Shown: positions 31,623 through 42,911 of the stretch, piece after piece | Layout of the letters: the number at the start of each line of letters is the position of its first letter | Position numbering within the stretch: position 1 is the stretch's first letter | Assembly: GCF_002994745.2 (NCBI RefSeq) | Contig: NC_037092.1 | Span: forward strand, 88,388,398 to 88,452,397 | DNA: 64,000 bases | Direction of reading: 5' to 3' | Origin: Rosa chinensis | Taxonomy: Eukaryota; Streptophyta; Magnoliopsida; Rosales; Rosaceae | Position numbers and translations under genes: made by a program | Notes under the pieces: model-generated | The model's database searches: none | What the model was told of the DNA's origin: nothing | What the model saw: the letters and a program-made list of their open reading frames with translations, nothing else

Positions 31623-31772
31623 GCAATGAGCAGAAGGATGATGGCAGCGGATGAGCAAGGCGACATTAATGACATGGCTGATGCCTTCATCAAGAAGTTC
31701 AGGAACCAGCTAAAGATTCAAAGGGAAGAATCATTCAAAAGGTTTCAGGAAATGATTGCTCGTGGGGTTTAA

Positions 31773-32461
31773 AATCTGAGTCTTGTACGAACAAAATAAC
31801 TAGGGATGTTCAGATATTGAATTTTTTTGTTTAAGGCTATAACAATAAGATGAGACAATGGAGATCGATTGATTTGTTCTTTGCTGGTGTACTCAATTCT
31901 TTGCTGGTGCACATTGATACTTCATACTTGAGAAAAATAAAGACGACTGTAATGCATTGATAAGTTGAACCCCATCTTACATGACTTTTTAATAGTAAAT
32001 CACCGTTTCAATTCTTGGCTGGTCAAGAACACTGATTAGATATTCAAGAGTAAATAGAAGACTACAGCTATTGGAAAGCTAATAATTTCCAGAGATGAAC
32101 ACGTATATATTGAATGATCTTTAATCACCCATGTATATTCACAAAGCATCTCTAAGATACATACTACTAATACATAAATCCCCATAGCACAAGACAAAAA
32201 GGCCTAGACCAATACAACAAGATTTACGGGTGAATGCTCCCTATCTCTCTCTTCATTAAAGTAAAGAAATGATCACATAATTCTATTGCCGAGACCAACA
32301 ACAACCTCGAAATTCTACTACCGAAACCAACATCACCAGTCCCATACCAGATAGCACGCAGGAGATGACTGCCTTGGGTTTACAGATACAACAACAGTGC
32401 TCCACATCTCAAGTCTTGCCTCCCACATTCCCACACGCAGAAGCAACATGAATACCAGTTG
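31773..32461. other. Intergenic region between the DUF761 and F-box/kelch loci
   Basis: AT-rich, with no coding or RNA gene recognised. It should contain the 3' UTRs of two converging genes, DUF761 (+) and the F-box/kelch pseudogene (-). Confidence 0.55.
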
Positions 32462-35025
32462 TCATGCTTGGAGCACTTGACAGTGTATAGTGACTCTTCA
32501 AACCAGTTCGGCCTGCTATACTTGACCATAAATTCGAGACTAGAGTTCTGAAATGACCTTTACCAGCAATATTTTCCCAAAGGCTAGGGTTGCTTTCAAC
32601 CTGCTTATCCAGGCTTGAAACATCAACTAAACTGATGCTCATGTTATTACGAATAATGCAAAGCTTTCCATTGTGTTTGTACCCACATTTGCATGTCCAC
32701 TCAAACATAGCTAAAGTGCATAATTATTGAATGACTTCTAATTACAATGAGCCGCTCAACAAGTAATTTGGGCTCGTAGCCAGAAATGGTGGCCGATGAA
32801 TACTTGGACACTTTGGTTGGTCCAAGTTGAGTCAGATAAAAGCTAGGCTTTTAGTTATCGGCCGGTCCGTAGTCATCAATTCGGAAAAGAGATTTATTAT
32901 CTAAAAGCCCATCGGCCGATTGTTCAAGTCATTCTACTCAGTTTCCAACTCGAACTCAACTTGGGAAGATAATAGCCGATTGACAGAGAAGGCCGATAAG
33001 TGATAAAGATGAAATTTGATCAAGTTAGTATTTCAATCGAATTGAAGTTCGTTAGCCGATGAGGAGAGTTCAATCCAAGATAGTCTACTTCAAGATTAAT
33101 TACAGCCGTTGATGATGACCATCAGAGCCAAAGCAAGATAGAGTCCAGTGTCAAGTCAACCGACGATAAGTATTGGAGCCAAATCAAGATAGAGTCACTG
33201 AGCCAAGAGGAGGCCGAATTCCACTCAATTTAAAAGAGTCAAGAGATCAGTTCAAGTCACAAAGCAGCCAATATAAATAGAAGCATCGAAAGAAGACAAT
33301 AGACACATAACTCCTGAAACTCAAGCCATCAAGCTTTTCTTGTTTCCGCCTTACCTTTTGCATTAGGTAGAATTTCCGCTTGTTCCTTAGTTAGTTTGCT
33401 CTGCTAGTTACAATTTCAGTTACTTTACTTTCCTTGTAGCCTAGTATAGATTTTGAATTGTTCTCTTTGTTTTCTTTCAAACAATAGTTAATAATTTTCA
33501 GCCATTCCAGATTTCAGTTTCGTTGTTATTATCTTTTATTTGCTCCTTATTGTCTTTATGCTTTACTTGTTTGATCGTGCTATTTACTGTTCGTAGTCGC
33601 ATAGTAGCTATTAATCTTGAAGATTTCATTCGTTACGAGTTCACCTTTTCAGTTACTTGTTATTACTTGGATCCAATTGACCTAAGCCCTGTGACCAGGC
33701 AATTCATATTTACTCATACTCTCACGACCACACCTAACTCACCCGACCTTCAGCCATCAAGTCCTTAATCTAGAGGCATCGAACCCTCAGCTGAGATTGT
33801 TCCTTCCTCGTCTTTCAATCGCTCGACGAAGTCAGAATCACGGGCACTACATCTACTACACCTACAATTGCACACTTGGCCTTCTGGCCGTGTGCTGGCA
33901 CGCTCCGCACTCTATTCATTGAGAAGGACAGTTGTTCCTTGATCCCTCAACTGTATAGGCCGAGGTGAAAATCAGAGGCAACACATTGAGAGGAACAAGT
34001 GCAGCAGCCTCCAAAGCACGAGAACTGCCCAAATGAAGCTTGCTATCAATAAATTTGTTCCATGAATCTGTCACTCTATCATAAACCCTAACCTTGCACC
34101 CATCACGGCAATCCAGAGCATAGAGTTGCCCATTTAAAGAAATACTTGGGTTGCGCCAACCAGCAACCATCCCATCACTAATGGGGTTCCAAGTGTTAGC
34201 TTCAGGAGAATAGGCTTCACTCATTACCTCACGGTGCGATCCAAGTCCTTTTAGAAACCACATACCATCGTGAACAACCCCAATAAAGGGAACCATAGCT
34301 GTGCTCATATCTGAAATAAAGCTTCACCGGTTCTTGTTCGGGTCATAAATTTCAGCAGAACGGAGAGTCCTTTGTATTCCTTCACACTCTCCACCAGCTA
34401 CATAAAGGCAGTTATTAATAACACAAGCACCAAAGAAATGCCGTTTTCGAAGCATATCTGGTGCCCTGTGCCATTTATTTGTCCGAGCACTGTAAAAAAT
34501 AACCTGTCTCATAGATCCCTTCAATGGATCTTTTCCTCCAAATAAGTACAAGTGGCAACCACTAAGGACAGCACAACCAAAACCAAGCGCTGCAGAATAT
34601 TCACCAGGAACGGGCGGAAGTGGCTGCCAGAGCTGGTACGTGGGATCAAAAGCATGCCAAGAGATTCTTCCATTGCGGTCTCTTTTGATGACATAAACCC
34701 ACTCTTCTGCCATTCCAAGACTTTTCCTAAGAGAATAAAAGAAGTTTCCAGCCAGAAGGCGATACCATCTTTTGCAAACTAGACAGAGTTTTCTATGCTC
34801 CACCCGAGGGACTCTGATTAAACAAGCAATTGCAAGATCATCAGGTAGGCCAGGCAGAAGAGGTGGCTGGATTCTCGTCCTTTCCCTACGTGAACTTTTC
34901 CCCTTGTGTGAGTTTGGATTGATATCAGGCTGGATACAAAGTTTTGATCCTGGGAAAAACTTTCTTGCCCCTGCAACTGTTTTTAAGCCTGCATCTACTT
35001 TGCAATAGCATGATACGGAGTCAAC
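32462..35025 (-). pseudogene. F-box/kelch-repeat protein pseudogene (At1g55270-like)
   Basis: Read from 35025 downward, an acceptor (TTTTGCAG) precedes VDSVSCYCKVDAGLKTVAGA, then the F-box (LLPGLPDDLAIACLIRVPRV EHRKLCLVCKRWYRLL) and kelch repeats (GCHLYLFGGKDPLKG, NNCLYVAGGECEG, LYALDCRDGCKVRVYD). This matches the Arabidopsis At1g55270 type, an SCF ubiquitin-ligase adaptor family. Three lesions are visible: TGA at 34324-34326 in place of the Trp of NKNRW; a 1.3-kb solo LTR at 32674-33983 after ALVPLN; and a frameshift after GLKSH that leaves the conserved end CQVLQA plus stop (TGA 32464-32462) out of frame. The 3' part (32668-32462) resumes GKLCIIRNNMSISLVDVSS. The first exon is not found; element B sits where the first intron would be. 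Confidence 0.9.
32674..33983 (+). mobile_element. Solo LTR (1.3 kb) in the F-box/kelch pseudogene
   Basis: Starts TGTTTGTACC, ends AGAGGCAACA, and is flanked by CATTG on both sides (32669-32673, 33984-33988), a perfect 5-bp TSD. Removing it and one TSD rejoins the kelch frame at PLN|GK. TATAAATA at 33272-33279 suggests plus orientation. No internal retrotransposon genes are present, so it is a solo LTR left by recombination. It also contains several GCCGAT-type words (about 32790-33210). The family is not identified. Confidence 0.85.
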
Positions 35026-35448
35026 CTGCAAAACTAGCCATGTCAGGATGCTTGACATAAGAAGATTTTACCAAATTATAAGTATAGAGGTAAGCAAGAA
35101 CCACCAATGAGAAGCTACCAGCCATTATACATGCTCTTTATACGTGACAATAACAATAGAAAAGTTTTGGCAAGCATTTAGGTATGTTCTGTGGATATGC
35201 TTAGTTAAAACTCCATGATTTACACCACTAGAAATCAAATCTAATCTGGCATTGTAAGCTCCTTAAGCTCCTTCATGATGGCAGATTTCATATTACATTC
35301 TATTTAGAAGGGAAGTAGATTTCAAATGGTTTGTATATGTGTTATCCATTAGAAAGAAAAGTGATAGTAAAGACGATTTACAAATTCCGGGACTTGTTAA
35401 ATTCGATAATCGATACATCTATTTCTGAAGCCCAAGAATGATGATGAC
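35026..35448 (-). other. Probable first intron of the F-box/kelch pseudogene
   Basis: No exon, ORF or repeat is recognised between the acceptor at 35026-35028 and element B. The TSD half ATGAC of element B is at 35444-35448. Confidence 0.45.
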
Positions 35449-35704
35449 TGTTGTAGAGAATTGGAAAAATTGTATTGTATTGTATTCATCTCATCATGAG
35501 GTTTATATAGGGTTACATCATGTATACAAAAGGCAATACATAATAGCTATACTAATCAATCGCACATTACAAGTATGTCAATCGCATACATTATGAGTCT
35601 GTCAATCGCACATTACAAGTATGTCAATCGCATACATTACGAGTATGTCAATCGCATACATTAAGCAATACCTATTTCATGAATATTCATTATCATTTAC
35701 AACA
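35449..35704 (-). repeat. 3' LTR of element B
   Basis: 256 bp, about 96% identical to 40419-40679 apart from a 5-bp TTGTA repeat unit difference near 35475. The LTR has internal tandem copies of TGTCAATCGCA.ACATTA.GAGT, so it is repetitive itself. Confidence 0.93.
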
Positions 35705-36077
35705 CTCCCCCTTGGATATTCCATATCAATAGTGTTGCCTCTGCTATGCACTTCTAAGTTGTCTCGTCAAAAACCTTGCCAAGTAATAAAAACCCTGTGG
35801 GAAAAACAACCTTGGTCGAAGGAGAAAAAGAGCACAGCGAGCGTGAATGTGGAGTAGTCGACATCCTTCCATACTCCCCCATGTGCCGCTCAAACTCGGT
35901 GATGACGTTTTGATCGTTGCCTCACTAAAAACCTTGTCAGGTAACAAAAACCCTGTGGGACAAAAATAACCCTGGTCGAAGGGAAAAAAGAGCACAACAC
36001 GTCCTTCACTCTTCGAGATCGAACATGTAGACATCATACCTCCCCCTGATGTCAAGGTCTCCCCCTGATTTCTACAA

Positions 36078-39000
36078 TTATGGGAGTTCGGATAACTTTC
36101 TTAATCCGAGGCTCTTCACATGTTTCTCGAAGGTGGATTTAGGTAATGACTTGGTAAACAAGTCCGCTACATTATCCTCTGAATGGATTTGATTCACTTC
36201 AATATTTAGAAGTGTTTGTTGTTGCTGATTGTAAAAGAACTTAGGCGATATATGCTTGGTGTTGTCGCCCTTGATGAAACCTAACTTCATTTGCTCAATA
36301 CAAGCTGCATTATCTTCATAAATGCATGTAGGTTCATCTGTGGTAGACTTCAAACCACAAGTTCCTCGAATGTGTCTAACTACAGACCTTAGCCATATGC
36401 ATTCTCACATGGCTTCATGTAGAGCGATAATCTTTGCATGATTTGAGGAAGTACCAACAAGGGTCTGCTTTGTAGACCTCTAAGATATCGCAGTGCTTCC
36501 CATGGTAAAGACATAACCCATTTGGGAGCGACCTTTGTGAGGGTCAGAGAGATACCCTACATCAGTAAAACCCATCAAGACATCGTTGTCATTTTGATGG
36601 AAGGGAGGAGGAGCACGGAAGGTAGCGTTTTGCCTTGTGGAGTCCAATCCCACACTTCCGTTATTTCTTTTCTCTCTGTACAGATAGAACAAGACCATAT
36701 CAATCGTACCTCTCAAGTATCGAAAGATTGTCTTTATGCCAATCCAATGGTGGCGTGTTGGCGCAGAACTGTGTCGAGCTAACAAGTTTACTGCTAATGA
36801 GATGTCTGGTCTTGTGTATTGAGCTAAGTACAATAATGTGCCTATTGCACTTAGATAGGGCACTTCAGCCTCTAATAAGTCTTCATCCTCATCCCTTGGA
36901 CGAAACGGATCTTTTTAAGGCTCAAGACTACGACCGATCATGGGAGTACTCACAGGCTTTGCTTTATCTTCATTAAAGTGCCTTAATAATTTTTGAGTAT
37001 ATGCTGACTGATGGATCATAATCCCATCACTACGGTGCTCGAGTTCTAGTCCGAGGCAAAACCGTGTTTTCCCAAGATCTTTCATCTCAAATTCAGATTT
37101 CAAGTACTTAGCAGTTTCCTTTAACTCATCTAGAGTTCCAATTAGGTTCATGTCATTGACATAAACTGCTACAATTGCAAATCCGGAACCTGTCCTCTTT
37201 ATAAACACGCATGGGCATATTTCATTGTTCTCATATCCCTTCCCAATCAAGTAGTGACTTAGACGGTTATACCACATCCGTCCGGATTGTTTCAACCCAT
37301 ATAGTGAATGTCTCAATCTTATTGAAAACCCGCTCCGTGGTTTAGAGCCACTTGACTTGGGTAATTGAAGTCCATCTGGAACCTTCATATATATCTCTGA
37401 ATCTAGATCCCCATAGAGATATGCTGTAACCACATCCATAAGCTACATGTCAAGTTTTTCGGAAACTACTAAACTAACAAGGTAGCGGAACGTTATAACG
37501 TCCATTACGGGAGAATATGTCTCCTTGTAGTTGATTCTAGGGCGTTGTGAGAAACATTGCGCCACAAGGCGGGCTTTGTATCTAACAACCTCATTTTTCT
37601 CATTACGCTTTCTAACAAAGACCCATTTATGGCCAACAGGCTTTATACTTGGGGGTGTCAGTGTTATAGGCCCAAATACCTGTCTCTTTGTTAGTGAATC
37701 CAATTCAACCTGGATCGCATCTTTCCATTTAGGCCAGTCTGCTCTTTGTTGACATTCTTAAACGGAGCGAGGTTCGATATCATCGTGTTCTATAATTCCT
37801 TGAGCAATAGAATATGCAAGCACATCATCAAGGATAATAGAATCTCGATTCAACGTCTCATGTACACTAGTATAATTCATGGAGATCTCCCTATTCCCTG
37901 GAATTGGTTCTAACATTGGAGCGTCCCCTAATGATGTCTCTTGGACTTAACCATAATCCGGAATATCTTCATGAGACGGGCTATTTATGTCGATGATTAA
38001 TGGATCTTTCTGTGCCAAACTCGCTTTCTTTCTCGGGCGAGAATCCATCGAACCTTTGGGCCTCCCACGTTTCCTTGCTGGGAGCCCGGCCTGAGCCATA
38101 TTGCCATCACTATTAGTGTTGGAGGCGCCATGCCCAATACCCCTAGGGGTGGCGCCATGTCTATGATTTTTAGGGACATCAATCCTTGCAGGCACGTTTG
38201 CAGCAGGTATATGTGATCTTGTCACTTTAGCTATATCAGAAAACGCATCAGGCATAGAGTCTGCTACATTATGAAGATGGAGAATTCTCCGCACTTCAAT
38301 TTCGGAATGTGCGATTCGGGGATCAAGATGAGACAAAGTGGGGACAGACCACGACAATTCTTGTCATTCCTGTTGAACATTATTGTTCCTATCTCCCCCT
38401 AACGATGGGAAGACTGTCTCATCAAAGTGACAATCCGAAAATCTAGCGGTAAATAGATCGCCCTGTCAAGGGTTCTAAGTAGAGGATGATGGTTGGAGAG
38501 TCATATCCAACATAAATGCCTAATGGTCTTTGAGGACCCATTTTGGTGCGCTGTAGCGACGCAATTGGCACATAAACTGCACACCCAAATATGCGTAAGT
38601 GTGAGACATCAGGCTCATATCCAGTAACCATCTGGGACGCAGAAAAGGGTTGAGTGGCAGTAGGCCTCAGACGAATGAGCACAGCTGCATGCAATATTGC
38701 TTAGCCCCAAGCAGAAACAAGAAGATTAGTGCGCATAACCAATGCTCTAGCGACCATTTGAAGTCTTTTAATGGCAGCTTCTGTGAGACCATTTTGGGTG
38801 TGAACATGAGGAACAGGGTGTTCAACCTCAATCCCAATGGACATGTAATAATCATCAAATGTTTTTTATGTAAACTCTCCAGCATTGTCAAGACTAATTG
38901 ACTTAATGGGATGATCAGGGTGGTGAGCCCTTAATTTAATGATTTGTGCTAGGAGTTTAGCAAATGCAGCATTTCTTGAGGACAATAGCATGACATGTGA

Positions 39001-39884
39001 CCATCATGTCGATGCATTAACCAACACCATAAAATATCTAAATGGTCCGCAAGTTGGTTGAATAGGTCCACAAATATCACCTTGGATTCTTTGTAAGAAT
39101 GGAATATTTTCTTTAGTGTCCTTTGCATAGGATGGTCTCGATCCTAATTTTGCTAAAGAGCAGGCTTTGCAAAATGAAAGAGGGGCTTTAGAAGCAACCA
39201 GGGAAGTATCTGGTTGAGCCACGAAGTCACAATTGACTTTAGAAGTAGAAAAAGGAACCAAGGAGGTATTGGTGGCGTCAATACCACTTTTGGGCCGCAG
39301 GGGTAAGTGGCGCCAGCCATACCTTGGATCGAATTTTGGTTTTGACTTCTTTTCTTTTTGAAAAATGAATGTCCGTGTGAAGTTTTTAATATACGGATCA
39401 TCATATCATGACCTGGGTGTCCCAAACGGTCATGCCAAATCCTATATGTGTAAGAATCCCATAAGTCATCTCTCATGATATGGTTGGATACAATAATTCA
39501 AATAGTGGTTGCATACAACCCACTAGAGCGACACATAAGTTTCTCTAATACTCGTTTATGTCCGTAGTCATTAGAGGTGATGCAAAGGAACTCTTGTCCA
39601 TTCTCACAATGTGTTTACACATGAAAACTATTGGCTCTTATATCTTTAAAACTCAATAGGGTCCTTCCAGCCCTAGAAGCATATAGAGCTTCGATGACAT
39701 TAATACTTGTGTCATTTGGCAACATAAATTGAGCTGGTCCTCGACCATGAATCAATTGTGATGGTCCAGCCATCGTAGTCACAGAAGATCGACTAGGCGT
39801 CATCCATAGAAATAGTTGCATATGTTGCAATATAGTATGTGTGGTGCCACTATCAACAAGGCATTCCAACTCTCCAGGAAACAT
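36078..39884 (-). pseudogene. protease-integrase-RT-RNase H remnant of element B
   Basis: Reading from 39884 down: protease with an intact-looking active site (ECLVDSGTTHTILQHMQLFL), GAG-pre-integrase at 39476 (YRIWHDRLGHPGHDMMIRIL), integrase pieces (39261-38443), RT from 37703 (KWVFVRKRNEKNEVVRYKAR, then MDVVTAYLYGDLDSEIYMKV, SLYGLKQSGRMWYNRL) and RNase H to 36078 (CIYEDNAACIEQMKLGFIKG, ADLFTKSLP). The RT catalytic box reads YVND instead of YVDD, a change likely to abolish activity. Several frameshifts and stops separate the pieces. The peptides resemble element A closely, so A and B belong to related lineages. Confidence 0.88.
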
Positions 39885-40400
39885 ACTGAAAAATAATAAA
39901 GTTCGGATTTAAAACATGTCCATGACATCGAATAATAATACGATACTTTATTAATAAAGATAGCCAATGATTACATCAAAGGTCCCAAAAAGTCTAATCC
40001 AAAATAAAATCAAACTAAGACACATTGTAGTCACTCTATCCGTTTGGTAACTCCAATCAAATATGACCAGGAAAGTAGAGAGAGATGTTGGTGGAGCGAG
40101 GCTCTCTTAAGTATCATTAATCTCAATGACTTTCCTAGACATCATATTTCATTGGGTGTACCACATAAGAAAGTGTTTAACACAATTGTCATTTATTGAC
40201 TAAGGCATATTGCCATTACAAAAATTCTTGAAAAATAAAAGGACTAATCTGCGGGGATGCGTGCGCAGGGGCGCGTAGGTGCTGCAGGGGTAGGTGCACA
40301 GGTGAGGCTAGCGTGGGCTAGGAGCTGCGGCAGTGAGGCTCAAAAGATGGCAGTGGCAGGTTTTGAAGAATTTTCTGGTTTGGTTTTTTTCTTGTATTTA
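39885..40400 (-). other. Gag-less leader of element B
   Basis: Between primer site and protease there is no gag. The part near 40250-40370 is GC-rich and gives a plus-strand frame (40257-40571) without any domain that runs into the LTR, so it is not a gene. The deletion or replacement boundary cannot be placed. Confidence 0.6.
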
Positions 40401-40418
40401 GGGCTCGTGCTGATAACA
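40401..40418 (-). other. Primer-binding-site-like sequence of element B
   Basis: On the minus strand TGTTATCAGCACGAGCCC directly follows the LTR end ACAACA. It is nearly identical to that of element A. Confidence 0.75.
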
Positions 40419-40679
40419 TGTTGTAGAGAATTGGAAAAATTGTATTGTATTGTATTGTATTCATCTCACCATGAGGTTTATATATGGTTACATCATGTAT
40501 ACAAAAGGCAATACATAATAGTTATACTAATCAATTGCATATTACAAGTATATCAATCGCATACATTATGAGTCTATCAATCGCACATTATAAGTATGTC
40601 AATCGCATACATTATGAGTATGTCAATCGCATACATTAAGCAATACCTATTGCATGAATATTCATTATCATTTACAACA
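40419..40679 (-). repeat. 5' LTR of element B
   Basis: 261 bp, the partner of 35449-35704, with one extra TTGTA unit near its start in plus coordinates. It is followed by TSD ATGAC. Confidence 0.93.
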
Positions 40680-40684
40680 ATGAC

Positions 40685-41423
40685 CTCATAAACAACACAA
40701 TTAAATCTTCATCCAGACTATGCAGACAGGAATTGAACATTAACATTTAAACCAGAAATGTAAGAAACGTCCCAATATGAATCACTTAAACTTGCATTTG
40801 GTCAGATAATGTTTGCATGAAAGTGATCCTACAAGGACTTCAAAGAGGCTCCTGAACCACTCTCTTGATCTCACAGATGTCTTAAATGCTATGAAAATGC
40901 ACGTCTTTTACTTTATTGATCATTTAATTAGCCAGCATTGTTGTTCTACTCCTTATATTACATGTGCTAATCTATATCCTCAGCTTCAGAACCTTTTTTT
41001 ACAGTCTCTGTCTCTCAGCCCTCAAGATTTGCTCCATCATCTAGATTGATAACAGACTTAACTATTTGGCTCTTCGCAGCACTTTTAAACTTGAGACATT
41101 TTCATAGTCCTAACAGGGAAGTGAAACCAATGATATTCTTATATTTCATCCAAAGACTTTGAGCCAATTTTTTAATCTAATCTAACTTCGATTAATACAA
41201 GAAGATGCCAGTAGCATTTGAATCAACTTTTACCGCACTAAAGAGGGTCGATAAGGCTAAAGTTGTTCAATCTAATTTTTATGAGGCATCGAGAACAATA
41301 CACACAAAACAGAACAGAAAGCACATGAATAACTTTCAGGGTTTTGACCAAAGTACAAGGAATACTAATTGCTTAGTAACAAAATTTTTTGACGAGAAAA
41401 GAAACAAAATCGTCGTATAGGAT
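40685..41423. other. Unassigned region between element B and the Mutator-like pair
   Basis: About 740 bp, AT-rich, with no domain in any frame. It may be the first intron or upstream sequence of the F-box/kelch pseudogene, but no first-exon peptide is recognised. Confidence 0.5.
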
Positions 41424-41433
41424 CTTTATCTTA

Positions 41434-42889
41434 AGGGGCCGTGACCACTTACCCAATTTCAGCTTAAGAATTGCTCACTTACTCCACTAAGAGTTTTTTA
41501 ACCTCATTTACCCAATCTAACATCTATTGACAGTATTGCCCTCATTTTAATTAATGAATTACACTTATCTATCTCTCTCTCTCTCCCCCCCACCCCACCC
41601 CACCCCACCGATTTCTCTCCTACATCCCTTGAATCCTGCAACGCCGTCATTCCGCCATCCCCGTCGCACCAAATAAAAGTGCCGCCTCCTCCAGGCAAAT
41701 CGATCCCCAGCTTGGATCTGTGAACCTAGTCCAGATCGGATCAGTCCGATCAGATGCGATCCAGGCCACCAAAGATTAGACGTCGCCCGGCAAACCTCGA
41801 ACTTGCACCTCCAAGCCATTCCGCCGATGAGTACAGCGAAGCATCGGTGAAACCCAGTCCAAATTGGATCAGTCCGATCCGATGCGATCCAGGCCGCCTC
41901 GTTCCAATCGAACGAGGTGAGCGGCAGTTCTTGTTGCGTGCAGGACCGACTTGAGCTCCACGGAGGGGGAGTTTTCAGTGACCCAATTGAGAAAAACGTT
42001 GTTTGGTAAATAACCAAATAGGGGTTCTGATTGTTTTCAACGAATTCAAAGGTTTTGAGGCTAATTGGGTTATGGGTAGAAGATGATGTGGATGGAATTG
42101 AACTGAAGTTGACCAAAGTAGAAGATGATGATGAACAATGGAGATGGTCAATGGAGATAGTAGAAGCTCCACGCACAGGATATCCACTCTCCTGTGTCAT
42201 CCCCACTCCCCACCCCCACGTGTGAACCTCCACCCCCAACCCCACTATCAAATCCCAAAAAACCAAACCCACCTCTCTCTCTCTCTCTCTCTCTCACTCT
42301 CTCTCTAGGTTGTCGTCCCACACGTCCTACACCCACCAATAATAAGATTATTGGGCGGCAGTAAAAAGATTATTGGAGGGAAATAACATATTTATTGGGG
42401 CAGTAATCAGATTATTACGAGGCAATAATAAGATTATTTATTTGGATAAACCTACAAAAACTTTCAAAATTATAAACATCTTCATTTTTAATTAATATTG
42501 ATCCCTAATAAACTTGCTACTGGGGGGCAATAATATTATTATTGGGGGGCAATAATATGATTATTGGGGGGTAATAACATCAGACGCAGGAATCCGGTCA
42601 CCAGTCCGGCAGTCGGATTCGGGATTCCAGTGACTGGTCACTTGTCGCCGGAGACCGCGGCCGGCCACTGGTCACCGGAGCACAGCAAGGTGGAGGATGA
42701 CTTCTCTCTCTAAGTGAGAAAAAAGGAGAGGACAAAAAAATCCCTAAAAAAAATTTAAAAAATAAAAAAACAATTAATTGGGTATTAGGGAAATATTCCC
42801 TTAGAGTGTTTTGGGTAAATGGGGTTAAAAAAATGTTAGTGAAGCAAGCGGGCAATTTGGTGCCGAAAATTGGGTAACTGATCATTTCC
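41434..42889. mobile_element. Mutator-like non-autonomous element, copy 1
   Basis: Starts AGGGGCCGTGACCACTTACC. The end, read inversely, shows GGAAATGATCAGTTACCCAA, giving imperfect inverted repeats of about 80 bp. A perfect 10-bp TSD CTTTATCTTA flanks it (41424-41433, 42890-42899). Length and TSD fit the Mutator superfamily. The interior has CT microsatellites, a GC-rich block (41690-41960) and a stretch of GGGGGGCAATAATATTATT repeats near 42525-42580. No transposase is present. The GC-rich block could be captured gene sequence, but I recognise no protein. Confidence 0.88.
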
Positions 42890-42911
42890 CTTTATCTTAT
42901 TCTCTTATCTT

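Larger units (their letters stand above)
26000..31772 (+). pseudogene. DUF761 small protein gene split by copia element C
   Basis: The coding parts are 26000-26079 and 31628-31772. Counting one copy of the TSD, the frame is continuous and encodes about 74 residues. The N-terminal part begins MDARREVAASGSQRVQKEKD. The C-terminal part holds the DUF761 signature (INDMADAFIKKFRNQLKIQR, then ESFKRFQEMIARGV and stop). DUF761 proteins of plants are small, of unclear role and often stress- or hormone-responsive. No other defect is seen. The frame upstream of the ATG is open back to 25886 without a Met, so an N-terminal exon cannot be excluded; the family is usually longer than 74 residues. The insertion lies at codon 27, so no normal product is expected. 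Confidence 0.82.
35449..40679 (-). mobile_element. Ty1/copia LTR retrotransposon B, lacking gag
   Basis: LTRs at 35449-35704 (256 bp) and 40419-40679 (261 bp) start TGTTGTAGAG and end TTTACAACA. A perfect TSD ATGAC lies outside (35444-35448, 40680-40684). The polypurine tract (minus strand CCAAGGGGGAG, 35715-35705) and primer site (40418-40401) show minus orientation. Pol fragments cover protease to RNase H with many frame breaks. Only 534 bp separate the primer site from the protease, so gag has been deleted. Confidence 0.94.

Noticed and set aside
40257..40571. 104-codon frame crossing into the LTR of element B
   Set aside because: Starts in the GC-rich leader and continues through the LTR, so it cannot be a conserved gene.
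41565..42272. 235-codon minus-strand frame in Mutator-like copy 1
   Set aside because: Spans CT microsatellites, and the same frame is broken in the sibling copy; no domain.
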